Source: an uncultured Collinsella sp.
GTDB lineage: Bacteria; Actinomycetota; Coriobacteriia; Coriobacteriales; Coriobacteriaceae
Assembly: GCA_902482035.1 (NCBI GenBank)
Contig: CABSYW010000018.1
Span: forward strand, 1 to 51,359
Reading direction: 5' to 3'
DNA: 51,359 nt
Shown piece after piece: positions 41,631 through 51,359 of the stretch (within the stretch, counting starts at the first letter, position 1; the number at the start of each line of letters is the position of its first letter). The position numbers were made by a program, and so were the translations under genes. The notes beneath the pieces are model-generated. The model ran no database searches, was not told the DNA's origin, and worked only from the letters and a program-made list of their open reading frames with translations.

Positions 41631-42296
41631 CTACCCCGTCGCGCGCACGCTGGGGCAAAGGTCTGCCAGTAGGCACTCGTCGCACTTAGGTTTGCGGGCG
41701 TCGCAGATCTCGCGACCGAAGGTGATCCACTGATGATTGACCGACTCCCAATACTCGTGCGGCAAAATCTTGAGCAGATCTTGCTCGGTCTTGAGCGGCT
41801 CTTTGGCGTGCGTCTTGGGACTCAGCATCAGACGGTGCGCGATGCGGTTGACGTGCGTATCCACCGCGATGCCTTCCACGATGCCGTACCCCACGTTGAG
41901 CACGATGTTCGCCGTCTTGCGCCCCACGCCCGGCAGCTTTACAAGCTCCTTCATGTCGGCCGGTACCTCGCCGCCGTAGTCGGCAACGATCATCTGCGCG
42001 GCCTCCACGGCATGCTTGGCCTTACTCTTATAAAAGCCGAGTGACTTAATGGTGTCCGCCACGTCGGTCACACTTGCCCCGGCCATGGCCTCGGGCGTTG
42101 GCCACTGGGCAAACAGTTGGGGCGTCACCTTGTTGACCTGTGCGTCGGTCGTCTGCGCCGAGAGCAGTACCGCGATGAGCAGCCTAAAGGGATTCTCGTG
42201 GTCCAAGAAGCACTCGACCGGGCCATAGCGACGGTTGAGGCGCTCGCACACCTCGATGGCGCGCTCGCGTTTGGCGGCATTGGTCTCGCGTGGCAT
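41631..42296 (-). CDS. nth: endonuclease III
   Basis: A 221-residue base-excision repair glycosylase/AP-lyase for oxidised pyrimidines. The helix-hairpin-helix is LPGVGRKTANIVL with catalytic Lys127, and Asp146 lies in VDTHVNR. The four-cysteine [4Fe-4S] site (Cys198, 205, 208, 214) has the standard C-x6-C-x2-C-x5-C spacing. Everything needed for bifunctional activity is present. GAGGAG precedes the ATG. The ABC exporter lies 63 bp upstream on the same strand. Confidence 0.95.
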   Translation of the reverse strand: MPRETNAAKRERAIEVCERLNRRYGPVECFLDHENPFRLLIAVLLSAQTTDAQVNKVTPQLFAQWPTPEAMAGASVTDVADTIKSLGFYKSKAKHAVEAAQMIVADYGGEVPADMKELVKLPGVGRKTANIVLNVGYGIVEGIAVDTHVNRIAHRLMLSPKTHAKEPLKTEQDLLKILPHEYWESVNHQWITFGREICDARKPKCDECLLADLCPSVRATG

Positions 42297-42359
42297 AACG
42301 ACTCCTCGGCTCGGCAGAAACATAACTTCACGGAAACGATTGTCCCACGTACGGGGACC

Positions 42360-44162
<1,803 letters not shown>

Positions 44163-44247
44163 GGGCTTCCTTTCGCGTCTGATAGGGCGAAACGCCATTG
44201 TTGCACATTGAAGCGCACTTCAGGCAAGCACAATGCGAGAAGCAGCG

Positions 44248-44275
44248 GGGCGCCCGCGTCTTTACGCCGGCGCCC
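44248..44275. terminator. hairpin downstream of rmuC
   Basis: GGGCGCC/GGCGCCC with an inner CGCGT/ACGCCG pairing lies 15 nt beyond the rmuC stop. There is no clear T run, so termination is uncertain. Confidence 0.35.
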
Positions 44276-44290
44276 TGCCGTCAGATGCAG

Positions 44291-45646
44291 CTAGTCCTCA
44301 TCTTTTTGGTCTGCGAGCAGGCCTGCGGACTCCAAGCCCAAAATCGCGTCGGCCTCCCGCGCGTCTTCCAGCGCATCGATGTCCTTGAGCTTGCGCTCCA
44401 TAACGTTGGTGCGCGTGGTGATAATGCCCTCGACCGTCTTGCCCGCGGTCTCGATCTGCTGCTGCGCGCGACGCAGCGCCGCCTGATAGCGCGGCAGCTC
44501 AGCCTTGACGGCGGAAAGCACGCGCAGCACGTCGTCGGTACGTTTTTGCAGCCTAAACGTCTGATAGCTCATCTGCAGGCTGTTGAGGATGGCGGCCATG
44601 GTACTGGGGCCGGCAACGTTGACGTGATAGTCGCGGCCCAGGGTCTCGATAAGCCCGGGGCGGCTGACGACCTCGGCGTACAGGCCCTCAAACGGCACGA
44701 ACAGAATGCCAAAGTTGGTCGTCGCGGGCACGCTCAGATACTTTTCGCAGATGTCCTTGGCCTCGCGTTTGACCATCATATCGAGCGTCTTGCGCGCTGC
44801 GGCAACGGCCTCCGCGTCGCCCGCCCCCTGGGCGTCGAGCAGATGCTCGTACGCGTCGCCCGGGAATTTGGAGTCGATTGGCAGCAGCACGGGATCGCCC
44901 TCGTCTACCGGCAGCTTGACGGCAAACTCAACACGCTCCGAGGCGCCAGGCTTGGTGGCAACGTTTTCCAGATACTGGTCGGGCGTAAGAATGTCCGCCA
45001 GGATCGCGCCCAGCTGCACCTCGCCCAAAATGCCGCGCGCCTTAACATTGCCCAGCACGCGCTTAAGGTCGCCCACGCCGGTGGCGATAGACTGCATGTC
45101 GCCCAGGCCCTTGTACACGGCCTCGAGTTGGTCGCTCACCTGCTTAAACGATGCAGACAGGCGATCGTTGAGCGTACGGGAGAGCTTCTCGTCCACCGTC
45201 GCGCGCATCTGATCGAGCTGCACGTTGTTGTCCTTGCGGATGGCGCCCAGCTGTGCATCGACCGTCTCGCGCACCTTGTCCAGGCGGTGCTCGATGCCCT
45301 CGCGGTTGGCGCCAAGCTGTTGGGCCGTCTCACGGCGCAGGTCATCCATACGGTCGCCAGACTGCGAGAACTCACGCGCGATGGTCAGGTAGCGCTGCTG
45401 CTCCACGGCGGCGTCGGTCGTCTGCTGCTGTGCGATGGCGTTTGCCGTGCGGCGGGTTTCTGCCAGCGCGACGTTGAGGGTGTCGAGCGCGTTGTTGGCC
45501 TGCTCGAGCGCCGCAAGCGTCTCCGCGTCGTTGCCGCCACGCTCCCGCAGCTCGGCACGAAGGCCTTTGAGCTGCAGGGCACAAGCCACAGCAACCCCCA
45601 CCGTCACCAAGGCGATCACAACAAGCACGATATCAATAGCAGACAT
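44291..45646 (-). CDS. rmuC: RmuC-family DNA recombination protein
   Basis: A 451-residue protein with an N-terminal membrane helix (IDIVLVVIALVTVGVAVACAL) and a long coiled coil (about 25-190). The RmuC nuclease-like domain (about 200-400) has PD-(D/E)XK-type residues in LLPIDSKFPGDAYE, and the C-terminal helices are charged. RmuC limits inversions between short inverted repeats, of interest in a genome with so many hairpin repeats (inference). Alternative starts add about 11 residues before the membrane helix; the chosen ATG has GGCGGAG upstream. Confidence 0.92.
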   Translation of the reverse strand: MSAIDIVLVVIALVTVGVAVACALQLKGLRAELRERGGNDAETLAALEQANNALDTLNVALAETRRTANAIAQQQTTDAAVEQQRYLTIAREFSQSGDRMDDLRRETAQQLGANREGIEHRLDKVRETVDAQLGAIRKDNNVQLDQMRATVDEKLSRTLNDRLSASFKQVSDQLEAVYKGLGDMQSIATGVGDLKRVLGNVKARGILGEVQLGAILADILTPDQYLENVATKPGASERVEFAVKLPVDEGDPVLLPIDSKFPGDAYEHLLDAQGAGDAEAVAAARKTLDMMVKREAKDICEKYLSVPATTNFGILFVPFEGLYAEVVSRPGLIETLGRDYHVNVAGPSTMAAILNSLQMSYQTFRLQKRTDDVLRVLSAVKAELPRYQAALRRAQQQIETAGKTVEGIITTRTNVMERKLKDIDALEDAREADAILGLESAGLLADQKDED

Positions 45647-45697
45647 AGACTCCGCCCAACAAACCCAATCGATCATCAATCAAAACCGCGATCAATC

Positions 45698-46261
45698 TTA
45701 CCCCGCCACACGCACCGGGCGCCCGGCCCCTTCTTGGGTGCCCCTCTCCTCCGCATATTCCATAATGCGGCGCGCCGTCTCCCTGCTCACCTTTGAGTCA
45801 TCGCCGGCTAAGTATGCGTACACGTTTCCCTTATTCAGATTCAAATCGCGGCAGAGACCGTAGCGCGTTACGCCCGATTCCTCTAGCGCTCCCAATGTTC
45901 TTTTTCGCATCAGGGCGTTGATCCTTCTGTCCGCCACTGGCTTTTCCTTCACCGCTCTATACGCACGCCAAACGTTGGCATAACGGTTGGGGAGCTCACT
46001 TTTGGCACATAGAGACGCCATACCACCCGCTTGATCGTACAAGGACAAAACGCCTCGGTAATCCTCTTCCATCCACGAACCCTCAGATAAACCCAGAACG
46101 TATTCGGCTTTTCCTTGCGCCAAAGCGAGCAAAAACAGAGGCTCCGCCACGCGCGGCGCAACCGTCGTCGCCTGCTCAACCAGTTTTCTAAAACTCAGCG
46201 ACTGCTGTCCGGATAGCTCTCGGCAATAGCCTTTTAAGAATCCCTCAAAGGTCAGATTCAA
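45698..46261 (-). CDS. HTH-containing partner of a nucleotidyltransferase
   Basis: A 187-residue protein whose last 60 residues look like a helix-turn-helix (SGVTRYGLCRDLNLNKGNVYAYL, then VSRETARRIMEYAEE). The N-terminal 120 residues are helical and unrecognised. The start is TTG, supported by GGAGG 8 nt upstream. It overlaps the stop of the nucleotidyltransferase gene (TTGA), so the two are translationally coupled. The pairing resembles toxin-antitoxin or abortive-infection modules built on minimal nucleotidyltransferases. The role is an inference. Confidence 0.72.
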   Translation of the reverse strand: MNLTFEGFLKGYCRELSGQQSLSFRKLVEQATTVAPRVAEPLFLLALAQGKAEYVLGLSEGSWMEEDYRGVLSLYDQAGGMASLCAKSELPNRYANVWRAYRAVKEKPVADRRINALMRKRTLGALEESGVTRYGLCRDLNLNKGNVYAYLAGDDSKVSRETARRIMEYAEERGTQEGAGRPVRVAG

Positions 46262-46788
46262 CCGAGCACCTCCTTTTTGTATTGCCTGTATGCGCAGACC
46301 ATCTCTTGATAACTCCGCTCCGAGGGCGACGACGCCAGAGCCTCTCCCTCGTCGAATATAAGCCGCTCGAGCAGATCCCAATCAAGTCGGTCAACGAATG
46401 CCTGACTATGAAGATCGACGATGTCGTTCGGACGATAGGCATAAAGCTTCATCACCGCCAGGTCCTCCAAAGATGGCGTAAAGTACCTGATAAAACGTGC
46501 CCCAATCTTCAAGGGAATCAAACGATCTTCGTAATTGAATGGCATCTGATTACAATATGCCACCGCCATACCATTCACCTCGGGGTATCGAGCTATGATC
46601 TCGCGGAGGCACCTGTCTGCCTCAAACACATCAATGTCATGTGTAACCGACCGATTCGTCACATCGTTTAGCATGAAAGCGCTTCCTCCCACCAATACAA
46701 CGCTCGGTCTGTCGTCTCTTGGACCTATTTCCAGCTCCGCCTCTTCGTCAATGCCCAAAAGAGTCTGCTCTAAATCCTGCTTATACAT
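46258..46788 (-). CDS. nucleotidyltransferase-fold protein (DUF6036-like)
   Basis: A 176-residue protein with a pol-beta-type nucleotidyltransferase signature: LVGGSAFML with Gly34-Gly35-Ser36, followed by THDIDVFEA with Asp51 and Asp53 as metal ligands. A second region, PSLEDLAVMKLYAYR, is typical of DUF6036/AbiEii-like proteins, where it precedes a helical C-terminus. Such proteins transfer a nucleotide to a protein or tRNA target, or act as the sensing half of a toxin-antitoxin pair. It is first in a two-gene unit with the HTH protein. Confidence 0.78.
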   Translation of the reverse strand: MYKQDLEQTLLGIDEEAELEIGPRDDRPSVVLVGGSAFMLNDVTNRSVTHDIDVFEADRCLREIIARYPEVNGMAVAYCNQMPFNYEDRLIPLKIGARFIRYFTPSLEDLAVMKLYAYRPNDIVDLHSQAFVDRLDWDLLERLIFDEGEALASSPSERSYQEMVCAYRQYKKEVLG

Positions 46789-46911
46789 AGCAAATCCTAT
46801 TATTATTCATCTTCAATAATACTATTCAGTCGCACGACAGGACCCAAAGGATGCAAGGATTCTACTCGTGGCGATAATCCGTACACCCTAGAAGTCCTAA
46901 TGTGACAAACG

Positions 46912-47346
46912 CTAACTCTCCCAGCCGGCGCGGATGGTTGTTATGACGTCGCCTAGGCGCTGGCCGAGAGCTGCCAAGTGCTGAAGCACCTCATTGGGTG
47001 AGGCGCCGTTGAGAATGCACGTGAAGGCATATGAGGCCAAGAAGATTGCTGCGAGTCCCAACGGGATCAGCACAATCATCGCTAACGTGCGCAGGCGCTG
47101 GCCCACGCGGCGGTGACGCGTGCGGCGCTTGTCGAACGCAAGCTCCTGCGCATACGAATCTTGCTGTACGGAATAGTTCTCTGGCGCCGATTCACACCCG
47201 GGCACAGCTGCAGGTACAGCAGCGGGCACGACATTTTGCGCAAAGGGCTGGGCTGCCGCCCCTTGCATTTGTATCTCCATGAGTCGTTGCTGCTGACGCA
47301 GCATGCGCTCAGCCTGTTGCTGCGGAGTCTCAAGAAACAGATCCAT
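46912..47346 (-). CDS. small single-pass membrane protein
   Basis: A 144-residue protein with a Gln-rich, probably coiled N-terminus (PQQQAERMLRQQQRLMEIQ), an Ala/Pro/Val linker, a basic stretch (DKRRTRHRRVGQRLR) and one membrane helix (about 90-112: TLAMIVLIPLGLAAIFLASYAF). A short C-terminal helix follows. The basic residues before the helix place the N-terminus in the cytoplasm. No family is recognised. The ATG after GGAGGCCAGC is used. Confidence 0.7.
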   Translation of the reverse strand: MDLFLETPQQQAERMLRQQQRLMEIQMQGAAAQPFAQNVVPAAVPAAVPGCESAPENYSVQQDSYAQELAFDKRRTRHRRVGQRLRTLAMIVLIPLGLAAIFLASYAFTCILNGASPNEVLQHLAALGQRLGDVITTIRAGWES

Positions 47347-47597
47347 GCTGGCCTCCAAAATCGGAGCATTCGACGCTTACGACCAGCATCCCGCACCGCC
47401 ATGACCGCGACAACGCAATCGCCGGCAATAGCCACAAAGTTTCTTTTGCTCAAAAGCTGTCGAAAAGCTCAACAACTCCCCTACCAGCACTTTCTCTGAG
47501 CTTTTTTCGCCAGCAATCTTTTAGCCTTCCACCCTTACGCCAACTGACCAAAATCTAACCAAAAGCTTGACGGAAATTGTGGAGACAGGGACCCCAC

Positions 47598-47761
47598 ACA
47601 AAAAGTGCCGCCCCAAAGGGGCGGCACACAAACTTATTATCAGCTTTTCTGTAACGAGCATGCGACGACTCAACGCCGGGGCGCAGGGCGGGGAAACCTT
47701 TGCCTCGCGCGACCCTGCGAAGCCATGAGCGAGAGGGGAAGGTTTCCCCGCCCTGCGCCCC
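47598..47761 (-). ncRNA. candidate structured 3' RNA family B, copy 1
   Basis: On the minus strand a long stem (47761-47739 pairing with 47700-47678: GGGGCGCAGGGCGGGGAAAC and its complement) caps a 38-nt apical part with a conserved CATGGCTTCGCAGGGTCGCG. A conserved 50-nt linker (with CTCGTTACAGAAAAGCTGAT) and the terminator GTGCCGCCCC/GGGGCGGCAC plus TTTTT follow. It begins 18 nt after the stop of the 47780 gene. The full layout recurs at 48497-48675. Confidence 0.6.
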
Positions 47762-47779
47762 GTGGCCGGTGAGAACAGA

Positions 47780-48412
47780 CTACATGCCCGCGAGACCGCG
47801 GGCGGCGGTGGCGCACAGAAACGCCAAGGCTAGAATCACGAGCGAGCCCGCAATATCGGCCACCACGCCCGCAAAGCGACGCTCAAACAACCAGCTCTCG
47901 AAGTGCGGGGCAACGTTGCGCCAAACACGCCACAGCAAGATGCCCATACCGATGACGCCCGGGATATTGAGCAGTAGGATCTCGGAGCACAAAAGACCGA
48001 TCAGGTTACCGGCGGCAAAGCCCGCATCACCCTCGCAGTATTTGCGGTAGACCATATACAGCATGTACGCCACAAACGGCTGCAAGCACGCAGAAATAAA
48101 CGAGACCACCATCGAGGGGTCCTGCGAAAAGACCTCGGTGAGTTTATCGACACTCGTGGCGTCCTTCGAAGCCAAGAATAAACCGATAACCACAAGGGGC
48201 ACCACGCCCAAAATTACCTCGACCAGAGTAAACAACTTGGCAGTCAAATCCTCACTAGCCGAATTCAAATGAGGCGCCCATTCAGGATGAGCATGCGCGC
48301 CGACCTTCTTGTCCTTCTCGGCACGATCGGCCTTTTTGCCCTCGGCAACCCGACGACCAGGATCCTTGCGAGTTCCCGCCGCAGCAACCCGAGCCCGAGA
48401 CTTCTTACCCAT
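47780..48412 (-). CDS. membrane protein of unknown function
   Basis: A 210-residue protein. The first 45 residues are strongly basic (GKKSRARVAAAGTRKD, then KKADRAEKDKK) and probably disordered. Four hydrophobic segments follow in the remainder (for example LVEVILGVVPLVVIGLFLA and SLVILALAFLCATAA). No family is recognised. A GAGGTG site precedes the ATG. It is transcribed toward, and ends 18 nt before, structured element family B copy 1. Confidence 0.75.
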   Translation of the reverse strand: MGKKSRARVAAAGTRKDPGRRVAEGKKADRAEKDKKVGAHAHPEWAPHLNSASEDLTAKLFTLVEVILGVVPLVVIGLFLASKDATSVDKLTEVFSQDPSMVVSFISACLQPFVAYMLYMVYRKYCEGDAGFAAGNLIGLLCSEILLLNIPGVIGMGILLWRVWRNVAPHFESWLFERRFAGVVADIAGSLVILALAFLCATAARGLAGM

Positions 48413-48496
48413 AACCAACACCTCACAAGAGGAAACGAATAGCCAACGCTACCCAGTGTACCCTCTAAGCAACGTCACCGCCCCAACCGGCCCCCA

Positions 48497-48675
48497 CAAA
48501 AACGTGCCGCCCCATAAGGGGCGGCACACAAACTTCTTATCAGCTTTTCTGTAACGAGCACGCGACGACCCAACGCCGGAGCGCAGGGCGGAAGGCCGGA
48601 TCGCCTTCCCTCAACGCGACCCTGCGGAGCCGTGAGCGGGGAGGGAAGGCGATCCGGCCTCCCGCCCTGCGCTCC
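48497..48675 (-). ncRNA. candidate structured 3' RNA family B, copy 2
   Basis: The stem (48675-48643 with 48610-48578) is 32 of 33 bp paired, with a different inner sequence from copy 1 but the same GCGCAGGGCGG base. The apical part and the linker CTCGTTACAGAAAAGCTGAT are conserved, and the same terminator stem GTGCCGCCCC/GGGGCGGCAC with a T-rich tail ends it. It begins 20 nt after the rubrerythrin stop. Confidence 0.6.
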
Positions 48676-48695
48676 GCAGCAGCCAGCGCCAAGCG

Positions 48696-49235
48696 CTAGT
48701 AGTTCACCACCTGCTCCTCAAAGTACGCCTTGGGGTGGTTACACACCGGGCACACCTCAGGCGCCTCGGCACCAACGTGCAGGTGCCCGCAGTTCAGGCA
48801 CTTCCACACCTTCACGCCCTCACGCTCAAACACTTCGCCCGACTCGATGCGCTCGACGAGTTTGTTGTAGCGCTCCTCGTGGGCCTTCTCGACGGCGGCG
48901 ACGCCACGGAACTTCTCGGCGATCTCGGCAAAGCCCTCCTCCTCGGCGGTCTTGGCGAACTCGTCGTACATCGTGGTCCACTCGTAGTTCTCGCCCGCGG
49001 CGGCGTCACGCAGGTTGTCCAGAGTGCCCGGAACGGCGCCGTCGTGCAGATACTTAAACCACAGCTTGGCGTGCTCGGACTCGTTGCCCGCCGTCTCGGC
49101 AAAGATATTCGAGATCTGAACGTAGCCGTCCTTTTTGGCCTTGGATGCAAAGTAGCGATACTTGGTGTGTGCCTGGGACTCACCGGCAAAAGCAGTCTCG
49201 AGGTTCTTCTTGGTCTGAGAGTTCTCAAAATCCAT
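48696..49235 (-). CDS. rbr: rubrerythrin
   Basis: A 179-residue non-haem iron protein that reduces hydrogen peroxide in anaerobes. The N-terminal ferritin-like diiron domain (about 1-135) has the Glu/His ligands in FAGESQAHTKY, ETAGNESEHA and VAAVEKAHEERY. The C-terminal rubredoxin-like domain has Cys pairs CLNCGH and CPVCNHP. The length is typical. GAAGGGAAG precedes the ATG. It appears to be a single gene, and its 3' end leads into structured element family B copy 2. Confidence 0.95.
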   Translation of the reverse strand: MDFENSQTKKNLETAFAGESQAHTKYRYFASKAKKDGYVQISNIFAETAGNESEHAKLWFKYLHDGAVPGTLDNLRDAAAGENYEWTTMYDEFAKTAEEEGFAEIAEKFRGVAAVEKAHEERYNKLVERIESGEVFEREGVKVWKCLNCGHLHVGAEAPEVCPVCNHPKAYFEEQVVNY

Positions 49236-49349
49236 AGGTGTACTTCCCTTCAACACGTGCCGCCCATAGGCTTTGAGCGACCTTGTCTTTAGGATGCCCT
49301 CAAGCCGCGAATTTAAACCTTACAATCCCGTTCTTCAGATTTGAGCGGG

Positions 49350-50255
49350 CTACACACTCAACCAACGATCGTCCTCGGCTCGGCAAAAGCCCTCGCGCTC
49401 CAGGTCAGCCAGAATGCCCGCGATCAAGTCGCACTCGACCGGCCCGCGACCGGCTGCCGCTTCCATCTCGTTGACGCCCACCACGGCATCAGCAAGCGTA
49501 ATCCCCGCCGGCTGCCCATCGCGCGCTGCCAACAACATACGCACGATATGCGCGCGCTTTTGGCGGCGCGAGCCCTCAAACTTGGACTGACGACTATAGC
49601 CCGCCGACCGCCTGGACGGATTGGGCAGTGTCTTTTTAAGATACGCGCCGTAATCCAGCAATGCGTAATACCACGCGCGCGGCGTGTCGGCATCGTCTTG
49701 AGGCGCGGCAAAGGGCGCGATCTCGTCCGCCGCCGCGCCGGGGGCCGCCGGACAGGCAGCTTGGATCAGCGGCACCAGTTCGCGATCGGGAACGGCCGGC
49801 ACATCGGGAAAGAAGTGATGCAGAAAGACCGTGCGCACGTTGGTCTCCAGATACACGCCCGGAAGATCAAACGCAAACGACCGGATACCCTGCGCCGTTG
49901 CCGGGCCAATACCAGGCAGAGCGACCAAGTCACGCGTCTCACGCGGAAACTCCCCGTCCCAGTCCTCTACAACGCGCTGAGCGGCATTGTGGAGCGCCAG
50001 AGCGCGTCGGTTGTAGCCCATCCCCTGCCAAGCGTCCAAAACATCGGAAGGCGCGGCCTGGGCAAGTGCCTGCACAGTCGGAAAACGATCGAGCCACACC
50101 GGCATGCGCCCCTCCACGCGCGGCACCTGCGTTTGCTGCAGCATGACCTCAGAAAGCCAAATGATGTACGGATCGCGCGTGCGGCGCCACGGAAGGTCGC
50201 GATAACGCAGGACCCCTTCCGAACGAATCATCGAACGAAAGGGGTCCTGAATCAT
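49350..50255 (-). CDS. MutY-like HhH-GPD glycosylase lacking FeS site and catalytic Asp
   Basis: A 301-residue protein with the MutY N-terminal half: WLSEVMLQQTQV containing Glu36 and the hairpin LPGIGPATAQGI. The position of the catalytic Asp is Glu137 (YLETNVRTVF instead of DGNVRRV). The C-x6-C-x2-C-x5-C iron-sulfur motif is absent, and there is no C-terminal NUDIX-like domain; instead DYGAYLKK...NPSRRS...QSKFEGSRR follows. It may be a MutY variant family with changed chemistry or a non-catalytic paralogue. It starts 21 bp after the Rrf2 gene stop on the same strand and is likely co-transcribed. Confidence 0.82.
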   Translation of the reverse strand: MIQDPFRSMIRSEGVLRYRDLPWRRTRDPYIIWLSEVMLQQTQVPRVEGRMPVWLDRFPTVQALAQAAPSDVLDAWQGMGYNRRALALHNAAQRVVEDWDGEFPRETRDLVALPGIGPATAQGIRSFAFDLPGVYLETNVRTVFLHHFFPDVPAVPDRELVPLIQAACPAAPGAAADEIAPFAAPQDDADTPRAWYYALLDYGAYLKKTLPNPSRRSAGYSRQSKFEGSRRQKRAHIVRMLLAARDGQPAGITLADAVVGVNEMEAAAGRGPVECDLIAGILADLEREGFCRAEDDRWLSV

Positions 50256-50276
50256 GGCTATGCTCCTTATGCGGCG

Positions 50277-50762
50277 CTATTCCTCCCGGTAAGCGTACGC
50301 GCAGGCAGCGTACTCGGGAAACGCATCGCGATCGGCGAACTTGGGATCGACGGCTGGGAACTGGCGATGGGCGACGATATCGCCGAGCGAAACGGAATCG
50401 AGGTAGTCGCGCATCAACGCCTGGGCTCCGGCCCACAGGGGATGATAGCAGCACACACCCATGCGCGCACAGTCACCATCGGGGGCGGTGCAGTCGTTCA
50501 TAACCATAGGGCCCTGAACGGCCTCGACGACCTGGCGGATAGTGACGTCGTCCGGACTGACCTTGAGACGCATGCCACCGTGGACGCCACGCAGGCTCTC
50601 CACAATACCGGCCTGGACCAAACCGTGCTGAATCGAGCGGGCAAACGAATACGGGACATTGACCTCTTCGGCAGCGGTGCGAACAGAAAGCAAACGCTCC
50701 GGATCCTCAGCAAGCATCGCCAGCATACGAAGGGCGTAATCAGTCTTCCTCGATATGTCCAT
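50277..50762 (-). CDS. Rrf2-family transcriptional regulator
   Basis: A 161-residue regulator with the Rrf2 winged helix (MDISRKTDYALRMLAMLAED, then VPYSFARSIQHGLVQAGIV and GVHGGMRL). A cysteine cluster (CTAPDGDCARMGVCC, about 92-106) is of the kind that binds an Fe-S cluster in IscR and NsrR. It therefore probably senses iron-sulfur status, nitric oxide or redox state. GAAAGGGG precedes the ATG. It lies upstream of the MutY-like gene on the same strand, and a palindrome overlaps its likely promoter. Confidence 0.9.
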   Translation of the reverse strand: MDISRKTDYALRMLAMLAEDPERLLSVRTAAEEVNVPYSFARSIQHGLVQAGIVESLRGVHGGMRLKVSPDDVTIRQVVEAVQGPMVMNDCTAPDGDCARMGVCCYHPLWAGAQALMRDYLDSVSLGDIVAHRQFPAVDPKFADRDAFPEYAACAYAYREE

Positions 50763-50922
50763 TTTTCCCCTTTCAAGGAATACGAACGGCTCGAGCGAGC
50801 CCCGGGGCCGAGCTTGTGTCGAGACGCTAAATGACCGCCAGGACATCCAAATGGTAAATCGGATATCCACTGAGTGACGCGCTTGGAGCGAAATGCATCA
50901 GATGCGGCGCACAGTGCAATTT

Positions 50923-50955
50923 AGTATAACCTAACCCCCTGTCTCGTAGAACAGG
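50923..50955 (-). promoter_or_regulatory. promoter and candidate operator of the Rrf2 gene
   Basis: A TATACT -10 on the minus strand (50923-50928) is preceded at about the -35 by the near-palindrome CCTGTCTCGTAGAACAGG (50938-50955). This is a plausible autoregulatory site. The rest of the 359-bp gap up to tRNA-Asp shows nothing else recognisable. Confidence 0.4.
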
Positions 50956-51085
50956 TGTTGCGCAACAAAGCTGTTGTTCAGACAGATATACTTATTAGAT
51001 TTTACTTGCGTTCCCGAAGGCGCGGGGATTCTGGGCGAAGATGCACCAGGGCGATCGTTCTATCGAAACAAAGTGCATCAAACGC

Positions 51086-51112
51086 AAAAAGCCACGTCCG
51101 AAGACGTGGCTT
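51086..51112 (-). terminator. terminator of tRNA-Asp
   Basis: The stem AAGCCACGTC/GACGTGGCTT with a UUCG-type loop (CTTCGG on the minus strand) is followed by TTTTT. Confidence 0.93.
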
Positions 51113-51121
51113 TAATTGCGT

Positions 51122-51199
<78 letters not shown>

Positions 51200-51245
51200 A
51201 GGCAGACGTTCGCGTTTGTTTCCGCTCGCGTGCGCTGCGGGGATT

Positions 51246-51275
51246 AGTATACACAGAAGTCTGTCCGGCGCGCAA
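51246..51275 (-). promoter_or_regulatory. promoter of tRNA-Asp
   Basis: A -35-like TTGCGC (51270-51275) and a TATACT -10 (51246-51251), 18 bp apart, lie about 45 bp upstream of the tRNA. Confidence 0.5.
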
Positions 51276-51359
51276 CAACTTTTTTGAAAAATTTTTTGGG
51301 GCCATCCGGGAGGGCTTCCGGGGCTGAGGGCGGGGGTTAAGTTTGCTGCTCTACAGTCC

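Overview
The window looks like a chromosomal segment of a gut Coriobacteriia, most likely Collinsella. It is GC-rich with AT-rich intergenic spacers, and it combines several mannose-family PTS genes, FrlB-type sugar isomerase (SIS) deglycases, an M16C peptidase, rubrerythrin and unusually many dispersed hairpin repeats. Genus assignment is inferred from gene content and recall, not from a search.

Layout. 1-0.5 kb: truncated IS30-type transposase ending in a perfect 42-bp palindrome. 0.6-0.8 kb: tRNA-Val. 1.1-5.9 kb: accessory block with a DUF5710 protein, a small zinc-ribbon protein, an HNH endonuclease, an orphan gene and a Schlafen-AlbA_2 regulator preceded by two diverged copies of an ATCTCTC repeat array. 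6.0-10.8 kb: mannose-family PTS (EIIA, EIIB, a frame-disrupted EIIC, EIID), a SIS deglycase and a GntR regulator. 11-18.8 kb: M16C peptidase, 5-formyl-THF cyclo-ligase, an AbiEi/Vsr-like protein flanked by two direct copies of a 119-bp element, metA and an L-2-hydroxyacid dehydrogenase. 19-33.8 kb: three more SIS deglycases, three more GntR regulators, a second intact PTS (EIIAB fusion, EIIC, EIID), a HAD phosphatase, an EamA transporter and a YitT protein, with recQ embedded. 33.8-51 kb: mostly housekeeping genes (GNAT, threonine aldolase, PAP2, mfd, zinc-ribbon membrane protein, nth, ABC exporter, rmuC, a nucleotidyltransferase/HTH pair, membrane proteins, rubrerythrin, a MutY-like glycosylase, an Rrf2 regulator), ending with tRNA-Asp.

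How the genes work together. Four SIS deglycase paralogues, two mannose-family PTSs and four GntR/UTRA regulators in one 26-kb stretch are best read as uptake and phosphorylation of Amadori compounds (fructoselysine, glucoselysine or related glycated amines) followed by cleavage to a hexose 6-phosphate and an amine. Similar AT-rich operators lie in front of one regulator, one PTS operon, the EamA transporter and one deglycase, which suggests a small regulon. EIIC of the first PTS has lost reading-frame continuity while the second PTS is intact.

The least explained material is intergenic. Two families of long structured elements show compensatory base changes between copies: family A at 23.2, 31.7 and 36.5 kb, family B at 47.6 and 48.5 kb. 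Family B sits 20 nt behind stop codons and ends in a terminator. Several further hairpin repeat families are interspersed.
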